From positions 379,501 to 443,500 of the forward strand of contig NZ_CP104311.1 of the NCBI RefSeq assembly GCF_036864975.1: a stretch of DNA of 64,000 nt, read 5' to 3'. Numbering within the stretch: the stretch's first letter is position 1; each line of letters begins with the position of its first letter. The stretch is from Methylococcus capsulatus. Lineage in GTDB: Bacteria; Pseudomonadota; Gammaproteobacteria; Methylococcales; Methylococcaceae. This document shows, in pieces, positions 42,229 through 51,500 of the stretch. The notes under the pieces were generated by a model that did no database searches, was not told where the DNA came from, and was given only the letters and a program-made list of their open reading frames with translations. A program made the translations under genes and the position numbers.

Positions 42229-44981
42229 CAGGATTTGCTCCCCGCCTTGCCCGTGAACGCCACAAATGCAACCGGGCGCTTCATGCGCAACAGGACATAG
42301 CCCGCCGCGCCGCCGGAGCCGGCCTTGAAGACGACGATCCGTTCGCGCGGCAGCAGGCGCCAGCTCCGTCCATTCTCGGAATATGCGACCTTGACGCCCT
42401 TGATCCGGGTCGCGGTACCCCAATATGGCAGTTTGATCCAGCCGTCGCCGCTGCCGAAGTTTTTCATCGGCTTGCCGCCGCTCCGGGTCAGGCTCAGGCT
42501 GTAGACATCCGAGGCCAGAGCACCCGCGCCCAGCTTGCCAACCTTGCGGCGCTCGGCCGCGGTGGGCTCTTTGCTGGTCAGCTCCGCCCGGACGCCGTCC
42601 AGCAGCAACTGGTTCAACGATGTGCCGGGGATGAAAAGCGCAGCCCCCTGGAGGGAGGCGTGGCCGACCTTGGCGGAAAAGGTCAGCGACAGACCGCTGT
42701 CCCACTGTGCGGTGAGCTTGCCGGCGGCGTCTTCGTCTAGCGAAGCCAGCGCCGCAGCTTGGGAAGCCGGCAGTTTTCGCAGCGGGCCGCCGACGACGCG
42801 ACCGGTCTGGGCCTTGAGGATCGACATGTCCGGCGCCTTGTTCGTCGCCTCGAGCACCTCCGCGACGGTTTCGGTGATCCTGCCGTCGGACTGCACCTTG
42901 TGATAGCCTGAAGCCAGCTCCACCACGCCTTCCTCGACGAGGCGCGCGTCCGGAATCCTCGCCACCTCGATGACCCGGTTGGCGCCGAGCAGACCGTTGG
43001 CCGCCACCGCGCCATTGATCGAGCCGTCCGCCCGACGGGTATGGCATTCCTCGCAGGCGACCGCCCGCTCCGCCGGGCGGGTCTGGTGGGTGAAGATGTA
43101 TTCGTTGCTCTCGGCATAGACGAAGCGCACGTCGGCGCTGGCGTAGCCTTTGCTCCTGAGCAGGCTGTCATAAGCCTGCTTGAGCGCCTTGAAGTCGCTG
43201 TACGTCGCGGGCAGATCGAACTGGCCGGCGGTGACGGTGACCGATCCGGTTTCCTGGCCGCTGGCCGGATCGACGATGGCCGCCTGGCCGCCGTTCTTCG
43301 GGCGGAACACCGACTGCCTTTCATAGCGGTACAGCACCCGGCCGCTGCTGCGGTCCTGGACGAAGAACCGGGCGTTGGGCACGTAGGGAATGACCCGCAG
43401 CGCCCCATCCGCGCGCGCCCGGTAGCGGTAATGCAGGGGGAGGGTCTTGCCGTTGTACACCGCGGTGTGGTTGTGACACGCCTGGCAGGCGAGATCGTCG
43501 AAATGCACCTGAACCACCCGGTTGTACGAGTTCGTGGCATAACCGCGCATGAAGCCCGAAGACTTCCAGCGCTCGCGGTGGGCATCCAGCAAGGTGGGCT
43601 GACCCGACGGCAGGGCCGGCGCCTGGGCGGTGCTGTGGCAATATTCGCAGTCGGCCGGCCCGGGCTGGTAATCCAAATCGTTGCGGATGTCCGCGTCGCC
43701 GTTACCCTTGGGGAAGTCGTGGTCGGCGTCGAGATCGATGTTGGCGTAGGCCGGCTTGTAGTACTGCTTGGCATGGCAGGCGTTACAGTTGTCGATGATC
43801 CTGGTCTCGCCGGTGTCGTCGGTCCAGCGCTTTCCCTTGTGGACATCGTGCTTGTAGTCCTCGACGGCTTTTCCGTCCTCACCCGGGGTCTCGGTCGCTT
43901 CGTCACCGAAGCCGTAAAACCCGCGCCGGCTGCTCTTCACCTCGGCATCGATGCGATTGATGCCGGCCCCCGCCAAATGACAGAGCATGCAGTTGTCGCT
44001 GCCGGGGAAGCGGCGCATGGGGATCCGTACCTTGCCGCTGTCGTCGAAGGCGTCCCGGTTCCAGTGCAGGACGGGCTCGCCCGAGTCCCCCAGCACCAGG
44101 TCGTAATCCGGCTTGGCGGTTCCTGGCTTGACGGTCCGCTCCACCGTCAGCAACTGAGCCCCGCCGGCCAGATCGGGACGGACGTCGAGAAACTCGAACA
44201 TCGCCGAATTCGCATAGCGGAAGAAGCCTTGGGCCACGAACTTGCCATCCTGCAACAGGCCCCACTGATCCTGGGCGCTGGCCGTACCGTCGCCGTTGCC
44301 AGCGAGTCCGCTGGAAGGAAATTTTTTCAACAGCGAGAAATCGGCGTGGCAGGTCATGCAATCGGCCTCGCGCACGCCGCTCTTCTTCCAGTCCCACGGG
44401 ACCACCTGGCCGTCTCCGTTGCGATCGTAATAATCGCCGTCCCAGGCCTGGACCGAACCGGCCGGCATCTGGTCGTAGCGCACACCGCCGCGGTCCGACT
44501 CCTCCCAGCCGCCGCCCAGGTGGCAGGTGCTGCAGGCCTTGACGTAGCCCGCCGCGCCGTAATCGCCGAATTCGGCCTCGCCGGGATTCGCTTTTTTGGC
44601 GAGCGCGGCGGCCGCATTGCCCTGCATGCAGTTGAAGCCGCCGAAATAACCGGGGCCGACCAGATGGGGCAGACCGCGCTTGGCGCCGTAGTCGTCGCGG
44701 GTTTCGTCACGCCCCTGCTCGAAATGGTAGGCGTGGTTCATTCCGTCGTAGTCGTGGCAGCCGCCGCCGCTGCCGTTGCCGCAGCTCATGCGGACGCTGT
44801 AGGGCCTGCCACTCTCCAACACATGCCGGCCATCCTCGTCCACCAGCGAGATGGCGGGGTGCATGAGGGTACGGTCGAAGGCATTGACCGGCTCCCCCGC
44901 CGCCGCGCTGGACGCGAATCCGATCAGCAGCGACAAGCACCACTCAGCGATCCGCCGTCCCCGCCCGCTCGGCTCCCTCAT
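42228..44981 (-). CDS. Heptaheme cytochrome c with extra CX7CH motif (paralogue 1)
   Basis: 917 aa from the ATG at 44981, with GGAGAG 9 bp upstream; the open frame runs to 45179 but that part is not protein-like. The signal peptide ends near SSAAA. Seven CXXCH motifs: CSTCH, CMTCH, CMLCH, CNACH, CEYCH, CQACH and CEECH, between about 150 and 680. A conserved C67-x7-C75-H76 precedes them. The last ~240 residues contain no heme. It is a paralogue of the gene at 45388, of identical length, and sits directly before the outer-membrane barrel gene. Probably a large terminal or surface reductase. Confidence 0.86.
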   Translation of the reverse strand: MREPSGRGRRIAEWCLSLLIGFASSAAAGEPVNAFDRTLMHPAISLVDEDGRHVLESGRPYSVRMSCGNGSGGGCHDYDGMNHAYHFEQGRDETRDDYGAKRGLPHLVGPGYFGGFNCMQGNAAAALAKKANPGEAEFGDYGAAGYVKACSTCHLGGGWEESDRGGVRYDQMPAGSVQAWDGDYYDRNGDGQVVPWDWKKSGVREADCMTCHADFSLLKKFPSSGLAGNGDGTASAQDQWGLLQDGKFVAQGFFRYANSAMFEFLDVRPDLAGGAQLLTVERTVKPGTAKPDYDLVLGDSGEPVLHWNRDAFDDSGKVRIPMRRFPGSDNCMLCHLAGAGINRIDAEVKSSRRGFYGFGDEATETPGEDGKAVEDYKHDVHKGKRWTDDTGETRIIDNCNACHAKQYYKPAYANIDLDADHDFPKGNGDADIRNDLDYQPGPADCEYCHSTAQAPALPSGQPTLLDAHRERWKSSGFMRGYATNSYNRVVQVHFDDLACQACHNHTAVYNGKTLPLHYRYRARADGALRVIPYVPNARFFVQDRSSGRVLYRYERQSVFRPKNGGQAAIVDPASGQETGSVTVTAGQFDLPATYSDFKALKQAYDSLLRSKGYASADVRFVYAESNEYIFTHQTRPAERAVACEECHTRRADGSINGAVAANGLLGANRVIEVARIPDARLVEEGVVELASGYHKVQSDGRITETVAEVLEATNKAPDMSILKAQTGRVVGGPLRKLPASQAAALASLDEDAAGKLTAQWDSGLSLTFSAKVGHASLQGAALFIPGTSLNQLLLDGVRAELTSKEPTAAERRKVGKLGAGALASDVYSLSLTRSGGKPMKNFGSGDGWIKLPYWGTATRIKGVKVAYSENGRSWRLLPRERIVVFKAGSGGAAGYVLLRMKRPVAFVAFTGKAGSKS

Positions 44982-45030
44982 GCCCGATCTCTCCGGTATC
45001 GGCGAATTCCGAAGACAGCCGCAGCGCTCC

Positions 45031-45336
45031 TCACCGGCTGCTCTCCTGGTAGAACGCGCCCTGTCCCTTTTTTCTGGACAACGCCCAGACGGCCAGAGAA
45101 CCGACCACCACGATGCAACTGCCGCAACTGCTACAGCGTCCCTGCTGGGGGACGGTGCAGTTGGAAGCCACCGCCGCATGTCCCAGCCCCATGCCCGCCC
45201 CGGCCAGCCAGGGCAGGACCTTCCGCACCAGCGGATGACCCAGCATGCCCGATGCCCGCGGCAATGCAGCCGCGTCTTCGGCGATCAGCGGACTCGAAGA
45301 GCAGCAGAGCTGACTCCGGTGAGATTTGGTGTGCAT
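45031..45336 (-). CDS. Small cysteine-rich single-pass membrane protein
   Basis: 101 aa. GGAGGAG lies 8 bp before the ATG. A hydrophobic region (VLPWLAGAGMGLGHAAVA) is followed by CTVPQQGRCSSCGSC and then a TM helix IVVVGSLAVWAL and basic tail. Four cysteines, three as CxxCxxC, next to the membrane could bind a Fe-S cluster, a heme or another metal. It lies between the two large paralogous cytochromes, 51 bp after one and 49 bp before the other. No family name is known to me. Confidence 0.6.
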   Translation of the reverse strand: MHTKSHRSQLCCSSSPLIAEDAAALPRASGMLGHPLVRKVLPWLAGAGMGLGHAAVASNCTVPQQGRCSSCGSCIVVVGSLAVWALSRKKGQGAFYQESSR

Positions 45337-45387
45337 GTCACGACTCCTCCTGCGATCTTTGAAATGCCCGGGCCCAGCCTTACGGCT

Positions 45388-48141
45388 TCAGCCCACCTTG
45401 TCCGCGAGGGTCAGATATAGGGCGGAACGCCTGATACGGACCACGGCGTAACCGTCCACATCGCCCCGTGGCCGGAATACCAGCAGGTTTTTCCCTCCGA
45501 CCCTGTGCCAGACTTTGCCGTCATTGGAAACCAGCACGCTCACCCCGTCGCGCGCTTTCGCCTTACCCCGGTAAGGCAGCCTGACCAGCGCGGTACCCTC
45601 GATGAGTCCCGGCAGTGTCTTGCCGCTGGCGTCCATGACGGCCAATGAGTAAATGTCCGCCGCCGGGTTGCCGAATCCCTGGCCGAGAATCCGGGTCCGG
45701 TCCTTGGCCTTCGTCGGCCGGCTCTCCACCCGGCCCTTGAGGATGCCGCCATAGGCCTGGGTCCGGGTTCCCCGCGCCTGGATCAGGGCGAATCCGCGCA
45801 GCGAACTGTGCCCGACCTTCGAGCCGAACAGCAGCGCCTCTCCGGAAGGGAGATCCGCCTCCAGCTTCTGCCACGCCGCCTCGTCCAGATCGGCGAAAAC
45901 CAGCGCCTCGGCACGGCTCAGGGTCTTGAACTCGCTCTCGACCGTCCGGGCCGTTTCCGACCTGAGAATCGACATGGACGGATCGAGACGGCTGGCGTAA
46001 AGCGCGTCGGCCACGTTCTCGACGATGCGCCCATCGTTCTGGACCTTGTAGTACGGCATGCCGAGTTCGACTATACCGGCGTCCACCAGTCGGCGATCCG
46101 GCAGCTTCGCGACTTCGGCCACATTGGCCTCGCCCAGTAGACCTTCCGCGGAAATCAACGCGCTGAACGCCCCACTCTGCTTGCGCGCATGGCAGTCCTC
46201 GCACTGCACCGCCTGTGGCGATGGCCGCGTTGCATGACTGAGCGCGTATTCATTGGATTCGACGTAGACGAAGCGGACGTTCGGCACGGCGTAGCCCTTC
46301 ATCCCCAGCAAGGCGTCGTAGGCCTGTTTCAGCGCCTTGTAGTCGTTGAACGTCGGCGGCTCTCCGAATTCATCTCCGTTCATCGCGACCTGCCCCAGTT
46401 CCTTGCCGCTGGCGGGATCGAGAATCGCTCCGTACTTGCCGCCGTCCGAACCCGTCCGCGCCTCGATCACGGAGAAGCGCTCATAGCGGTTCAATACCCG
46501 CCCGCTGTTCCGATCCTGGACGAAATAGCGGTAGGCCGGCTTATAGGGGAAGATCTTCAGCCGTCCGCCGTAGCCGACCCGGTAGCGGTAACGCATGGGG
46601 AAGTCCTTGCCGTTGTCGGCCAACTTGGAAATATGGCAGGTCTGACAGGCGACGACGTTGAGGTGCGTCTGGGTGATCCGATCCAGCGTGTTTCCCGGAT
46701 AACCCCGCATGTCACCGTTGGCCTTCCAGATTTCGCGGTGAGCCTCCAGTACGTTTTTGTGGCCGGACGGCAAGGCCGGCTTCGCCGCCTGGTCATGGCA
46801 ATGCTCACAGGAGGCCGGCGGCGGCGCATTGTCGAGATCGTTACGGACGTCGTTGTCGCCATTGCCCTTGGGAAAATTGTGGTCGGCATCCAGGTCGACA
46901 TTGGCCGCAGGCGACTTGTAGTACTGCTTGGCATGGCAGGCGTTGCAGTTCTCGATGGCCCGCACCTGGCCGTTGTCCTCGGTCCAGACCGCGCCTTTGT
47001 GCACGTCGGTGCGGAAGTCGGTGATCGTGGTGCCGTCGGCCGCTGTCCTCATACGGACTTCCGGCCCGAAGCCGTAGAAGCCGCGCCGTGAATTGCCGGT
47101 CTTGTGGCAATACATGCAATTGTCGCTGGCCGGAAACCGCAGCATGGGAACCTGGATCTTGCCGGCCTCGTCGAAAGCGTCCCGGTTCCAGCGCAGCTTG
47201 GGGTTGCCCTGATCGTCCAGGACGAGCCGGTAATCCGGCACTGCGGTACCGGCAGTCGGACTGCGCTCCACCGTCAAGAGCGCGGCGCCTCCTTCCGTAT
47301 CAGGCCGCACGTCGAGGAACTCCCAGATGGCCGAGGCGGCATAACGGAAAAAACCGCCCGCGATGAATTTTTCGTCGCGCAGACGGGCGAACCGCAGCGT
47401 CGCGGACTCGGAACCGTCCGCCCCCAACCCACTGAGGGGAAATGTCTTCAGGCGGGAGAAATCGGCGTGGCAAAGCATGCAGTCGGCCTCCCTGACCCCG
47501 CTTTTCTTCCAGTCCCAGGCCACCACTTCGGAAGGTCCGGAACCGCCGTACCGTCCTTGCCTGTAGGCATCCTGGAACCGGCGGCTGAAATAGTCGCCGT
47601 CGAAAGCCTTGACCGCCTCGGTCGACTGCTCGTCGTAGCGCACGCCGCTACGGTCGAATTCCCCCCAGCCACCGCCGGCATGGCAAGCGCCGCAGTAGCG
47701 GACCAGATCGGGCGCGCCGAAATCGCCGAATTCCGCCTCGCCGTCATTGCCCTTCCTGGCCAGCCAGCCCGGCGCATTGCCGGACATACAGTTGTAACCG
47801 CCGAAATAGCCGGGGCCGGTCAGTTGCGGCAACCCTAGTTTGTTACCGAAGCCATCGCGGGTTTCGTCGCGCCCCTGCTCGAAATGGTAGCCACGGGTGA
47901 TCCTGGCGTAGTCGTGGCAACCGCTGCCCGAACCGTTGCCACAACTGGTCTTGGGGCTGTAGGGCAGACCACTGTCGAGCACATGGCGTCCGCTCTCGTC
48001 CAGCAGCGGGATGGCGGGATGGAGTACGGCCCGGTCGAAACCGTTGTCGGCAGGCGCCTCCCCGCCATACGACGGCAAAATCCCGGCGATGAGACAGACG
48101 GCCCACAGCCATAGGCGGGTCTGTAGCCGGTGAATCCGCAT
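45388..48141 (-). CDS. Heptaheme cytochrome c with extra CX7CH motif (paralogue 2), first gene of the 11-gene run
   Basis: 917 aa from the ATG at 48141 (GAGG 9 bp upstream; ATG 48159 has poorer signals). Seven CXXCH motifs in the same order as paralogue 1: CGACH, CMLCH, CMYCH, CNACH, CEHCH, CQTCH and CEDCH. C67-x7-C75-H76 is at exactly the same residue numbers. Shared blocks include GRHVLxSG, HFEQGRDETRD, WDWKKSGVREADCM and LDADHxFPKGNGD. The C-terminal third has no heme. A sigma-54 box and dyad lie upstream, and genes follow closely down to 30,508, so this is the likely operon start. Confidence 0.86.
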   Translation of the reverse strand: MRIHRLQTRLWLWAVCLIAGILPSYGGEAPADNGFDRAVLHPAIPLLDESGRHVLDSGLPYSPKTSCGNGSGSGCHDYARITRGYHFEQGRDETRDGFGNKLGLPQLTGPGYFGGYNCMSGNAPGWLARKGNDGEAEFGDFGAPDLVRYCGACHAGGGWGEFDRSGVRYDEQSTEAVKAFDGDYFSRRFQDAYRQGRYGGSGPSEVVAWDWKKSGVREADCMLCHADFSRLKTFPLSGLGADGSESATLRFARLRDEKFIAGGFFRYAASAIWEFLDVRPDTEGGAALLTVERSPTAGTAVPDYRLVLDDQGNPKLRWNRDAFDEAGKIQVPMLRFPASDNCMYCHKTGNSRRGFYGFGPEVRMRTAADGTTITDFRTDVHKGAVWTEDNGQVRAIENCNACHAKQYYKSPAANVDLDADHNFPKGNGDNDVRNDLDNAPPPASCEHCHDQAAKPALPSGHKNVLEAHREIWKANGDMRGYPGNTLDRITQTHLNVVACQTCHISKLADNGKDFPMRYRYRVGYGGRLKIFPYKPAYRYFVQDRNSGRVLNRYERFSVIEARTGSDGGKYGAILDPASGKELGQVAMNGDEFGEPPTFNDYKALKQAYDALLGMKGYAVPNVRFVYVESNEYALSHATRPSPQAVQCEDCHARKQSGAFSALISAEGLLGEANVAEVAKLPDRRLVDAGIVELGMPYYKVQNDGRIVENVADALYASRLDPSMSILRSETARTVESEFKTLSRAEALVFADLDEAAWQKLEADLPSGEALLFGSKVGHSSLRGFALIQARGTRTQAYGGILKGRVESRPTKAKDRTRILGQGFGNPAADIYSLAVMDASGKTLPGLIEGTALVRLPYRGKAKARDGVSVLVSNDGKVWHRVGGKNLLVFRPRGDVDGYAVVRIRRSALYLTLADKVG

Positions 48142-48234
48142 GTGTCGTGCCTCACTCATTCATCCGATGCCGTGGGCGCCTTTCCCGGCGCAGCCGCTTT
48201 TCATCCCATCGCCCCGAAGTGTGAAAAAGCGAAA

Positions 48235-48249
48235 GCAAAATGCGAACCA
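48235..48249 (-). promoter_or_regulatory. Putative sigma-54 promoter of the 11-gene cytochrome run
   Basis: TGGTTC-N5-TTGC on the minus strand, exact -24/-12 spacing, 93 bp before the ATG at 48141 (75 bp before the ATG at 48159). Confidence 0.68.
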
Positions 48250-48304
48250 TTCCAAACCGTATTTCAAAAACAGACGAGCCGGCGAAACCCTATCCCGCAC
48301 GGCT

Positions 48305-48338
48305 AAGTGATTTCACACGCCATTGAGCGAAATCACGC
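48305..48338. promoter_or_regulatory. Dyad upstream activating site C (11-gene run)
   Basis: 34 bp containing the perfect inverted repeat GTGATTTC ... GAAATCAC, the clearest dyad of the six sites. It ends GCGAAATCACGC. It lies 55 bp from the sigma-54 box, close to the spacing at the CorA-like operon. Confidence 0.72.
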
Positions 48339-48465
48339 AAGCGCCGGCAATGGACCGGAAGCCTGATCGGCGGCGGCCATGGCCCAGGAACCCCAGCCAT
48401 CTGCGCGATAGAAACTAATGATATGCATTCTCATTTGCCAATGAATGCCGCCACCTTAATCAAGG

Positions 48466-48496
48466 AAAAAGCCGGCGTCGTCTCCGACGCCGGCTT
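48466..48496 (-). terminator. Rho-independent terminator of the 1,160-aa cytochrome gene
   Basis: Perfect 12-bp stem AAGCCGGCGTCG / CGACGCCGGCTT with a TCTC loop, followed in the minus direction by a T-tract, 18 bp after the stop at 48514. It insulates the gene from the next promoter. Confidence 0.9.
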
Positions 48497-48513
48497 CCGG
48501 ATCGCCCAGGGGC

Positions 48514-51500
48514 TCAGTGGCCGTGGCCGCCACCTCCGCCGTCCCCGCCGCTGTGGATCGGCGAGGGGGACGGCGGCGGATACGCCTTCGGCTGTCCAGT
48601 GGGAACGCCCGTGAAGCTCTTCTGCAGGCTGTGGCAGAGGTTGCAGCCAATCGGGGTGCCGGCGGCCACTTTCACCACCTTGCCCTTCTCGTTCACGAAC
48701 TCGCGGGCCGTCAAAGTCTTCGACAAGCGCGTACCCTTGTGGTCGCTGCCGTGGCAGGCAGCGCACTGGTCTTCGCCGAACGGCCCGGGCTTCTTGGCGA
48801 AGTCATTGTGCCAGCCACCCTTGCGGGTGCCGCTGCCGTTGGGTGCGGATGCCGCGGCTTCCTTCCACCAGTACGGATCGTTGACCGGATGCATGCCGTG
48901 GGGACCGGCCAGGTAGGCCCGGGGACTGGTGGCGTCCACCACCTTGCCGTCACGCACGCCCTGCGCCACGCCTTTATTGCTGGCGCCTCCATCGGTGGCG
49001 ACCAGACCTTCCTTGAAGTCATCCTTCACGTGACAGACCGAGCATTCGACGATGTTGCCGTCGTAGCCCTGCAACTGCTTTGCCGTCACATTGTCATTGG
49101 CGTCAGGATCGGCGTTCGGCCAGATGGCATGGGAGCCGCCATGGCAGGTGGAACAAGCGATGGCGCCACCCGATCCGCTGCCGTGCACGTCCTTGCTCTT
49201 GCGGAACAGTGCAACCGATACCTGCTTGTCCACATGGATGGTATTGCCATCCTTGTCGGCGGATTTTTCCTTACGCGTCTCGACCACAGGCATGACCGCG
49301 AAGCGGGCATCATCCGGGAACACGCTGGCCTTGGCCGGATCATTCGCCTGCCACGCGGTTTTCTTCACCCCGGCACTGAAGAAGCCCTGGTTCGGATCCT
49401 TCCGGTTGCCATCACCCACGTGACAGGAGCCGCAATCCGGCTCGTCCAGCCAGGGCCTTCTGAAGTGGACGGAGTCGCCGACATAAGCACCGGCACCGCT
49501 CAGGTTGGCATCGTAGCGGGGGCTGGCGTAGGCGTTGCCGACCGCCAGCATGTCGCCGTGGCAGTTTTCGCATTTGAGGCCCGATGCGTAGTGGATGTCG
49601 CGGTAGGCTTTTTCGGTGTGGCCGGTGTGACACTTAGCGCAGTTCTCCTCTTGCGCCACGCCCGCGCCGAACTGATACAGCAACTCGCCCTTGGCGTGCA
49701 TGGGAAACTGGTCCGGCGCCCAGTCGTTCTTGCCGGTGTCCCAGGCGTAGCTGGTCCTGGAGCCATCGGACTTGACCGGAACCCCGTTGTTGTCGTTGTG
49801 CTGCGAATCCCAGCCGCGGCCGCCAAACATCAGCGGATGACCACGCCGGTCGCGAATCAGCTCGCCCTTCTTGTGTTCCTGGCCATCGGCGCTTTCGGAA
49901 GCCGAGACATCCTGCGCATAGACCTGCATCTTGCCGTGGAAGGCATGGAAAGCCCGCGAATAATCGGAACGGTTGGAAGGATAGGAGCGGCCCGCGACGC
50001 CGGTGTCGAACTTCAGCTGGCTGGTATGGTGACTGGCGCAGAAATACATGGCTTGGCCACGTGAGCCATTGAGCTTGTCTTCGACATAATCGGCGATCTG
50101 CGAGGAGATGGTGCCGGTGGGGCTGTACTTCACCATATAGTCGTGCAGCACCAAGGCGTTGAACAGCGCCGCTTTTTCCTGAGCCACCCAGTCGTCCGGA
50201 TTGCCGTATTCCGATGCATCCTTGAACTTCAGGCGTATCTGCAGCTTTCCGTCGGGACCAAGGCGCGACTCCGCCACCCGGTCGGTGCGCAATCCTGAAG
50301 CATCCGCCGGCACCGCGCCCGGCAGGAGGTACGGCTGCGGCAAGGGTGAGTTGGCGGGTAACGGCTGATAGGCATTGACGTTGAACACGTTGTGGATCGC
50401 CGGCGGCCAGATGCCGTTGTAGCCGGTGTTGCCGGCCGAGTAACTCCCCGCGCCGGTGGCCGGCCCCGGACTCCCATCGGCGTTGACCAACTCGGTTTCC
50501 TGCACCGGCGTACGCCATACCGTATCATCCGCGGCTACCTTGCCCCTGGCGTGACATTCGCGGCAGCGGGTTTCCGATGCCGTGGAGAACACCGCATCGG
50601 TCTTGGCCGCCAGGTTGCCACCCTTGTCCCGGGCCTCGATCCGGAACAACGGATACGGATTGACCCGCCCTTTGTCGTCGACATCGCTTGCCGGGATGAA
50701 CTGGGCGAGGAAGGTCTTGGAAGCGTGGTCGTAAGCCGTGAAGGGTTGCGGATCGTTGGCCAGGTATGGATTGGCCGCGCCAGGCATTTTGCGGGCGCCC
50801 GCGCCTTCGTCGGCGTTGCCGCGGATGCCCTCGTCGAGCTGCATCATGGGTTTGGCGGGCTTATAAGTGTTCTGCTGCTCCGCCATGGACTTGCCGTTCT
50901 TGGGCTTGCCGGAAAGGTTCGAGTTGGGTTGGTCGATCTTGTCCCACATCTCGGTCTTGCGCAGCGTGGCCTCGGCAAAATTGCGTCCGGGTATCAGGAC
51001 GGTCTGACTGGCGGTGGTCTGGGCGGGATCCCAGTTGGCCCCGACCTCCCCGGTCGAGAATCGGTTCTGGCTGGTCGAATTGATGGAATCGCTCCCCACC
51101 GGGTCCTTCGGATTGGAAGCCGCCGAGTAGAAGACATCGAGCTCGCTGGGATCGATGAGCGCCGGCTTCTGTTTCACCTTCCTGAACACCTGAGCGTTGA
51201 GGGTGTTGTAAGGGATGAGCGGATTGAACGGCAGTGTGATCTGGCTGCCGCCCTGCATACCGGTTTCCTCGAACGGCATGACCACATAGGAACCATCCGC
51301 TGCGTTCAAGGCCTCGGCTACGGTCGGCGCAGGCCGCTCGGAAACCTTGGGATAAGGATTGGCGTTCAGCGGCGCCACCCGGACGACCACGTCGTCCGCA
51401 CACCGGTTGCCAGTGGAATCGGCCACTTGCAGCATCACGCGGTACTGACCGGCATGATTGAACTGATGCGAGAAATTCGGGCTCTGGTACGGGTCCGAAC

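Noticed and set aside
40732-43047. Barrel protein read as a 771-aa protein starting at 43047
   Set aside because: The upstream 273 codons lie in another frame over the C-terminus of the 917-aa cytochrome. The ATG at 42228 with TGATG coupling is the real start.
42228-45179. N-terminal extension of the 917-aa cytochrome to 45179
   Set aside because: The extra 66 codons overlap the small Cys-rich membrane protein and have no signal peptide. The ATG at 44981 has a good ribosome site and signal peptide.
48514-50064. Long plus-strand open frames over the giant cytochromes
   Set aside because: All are opposite genes with regular CXXCH motifs and have low-complexity translations.
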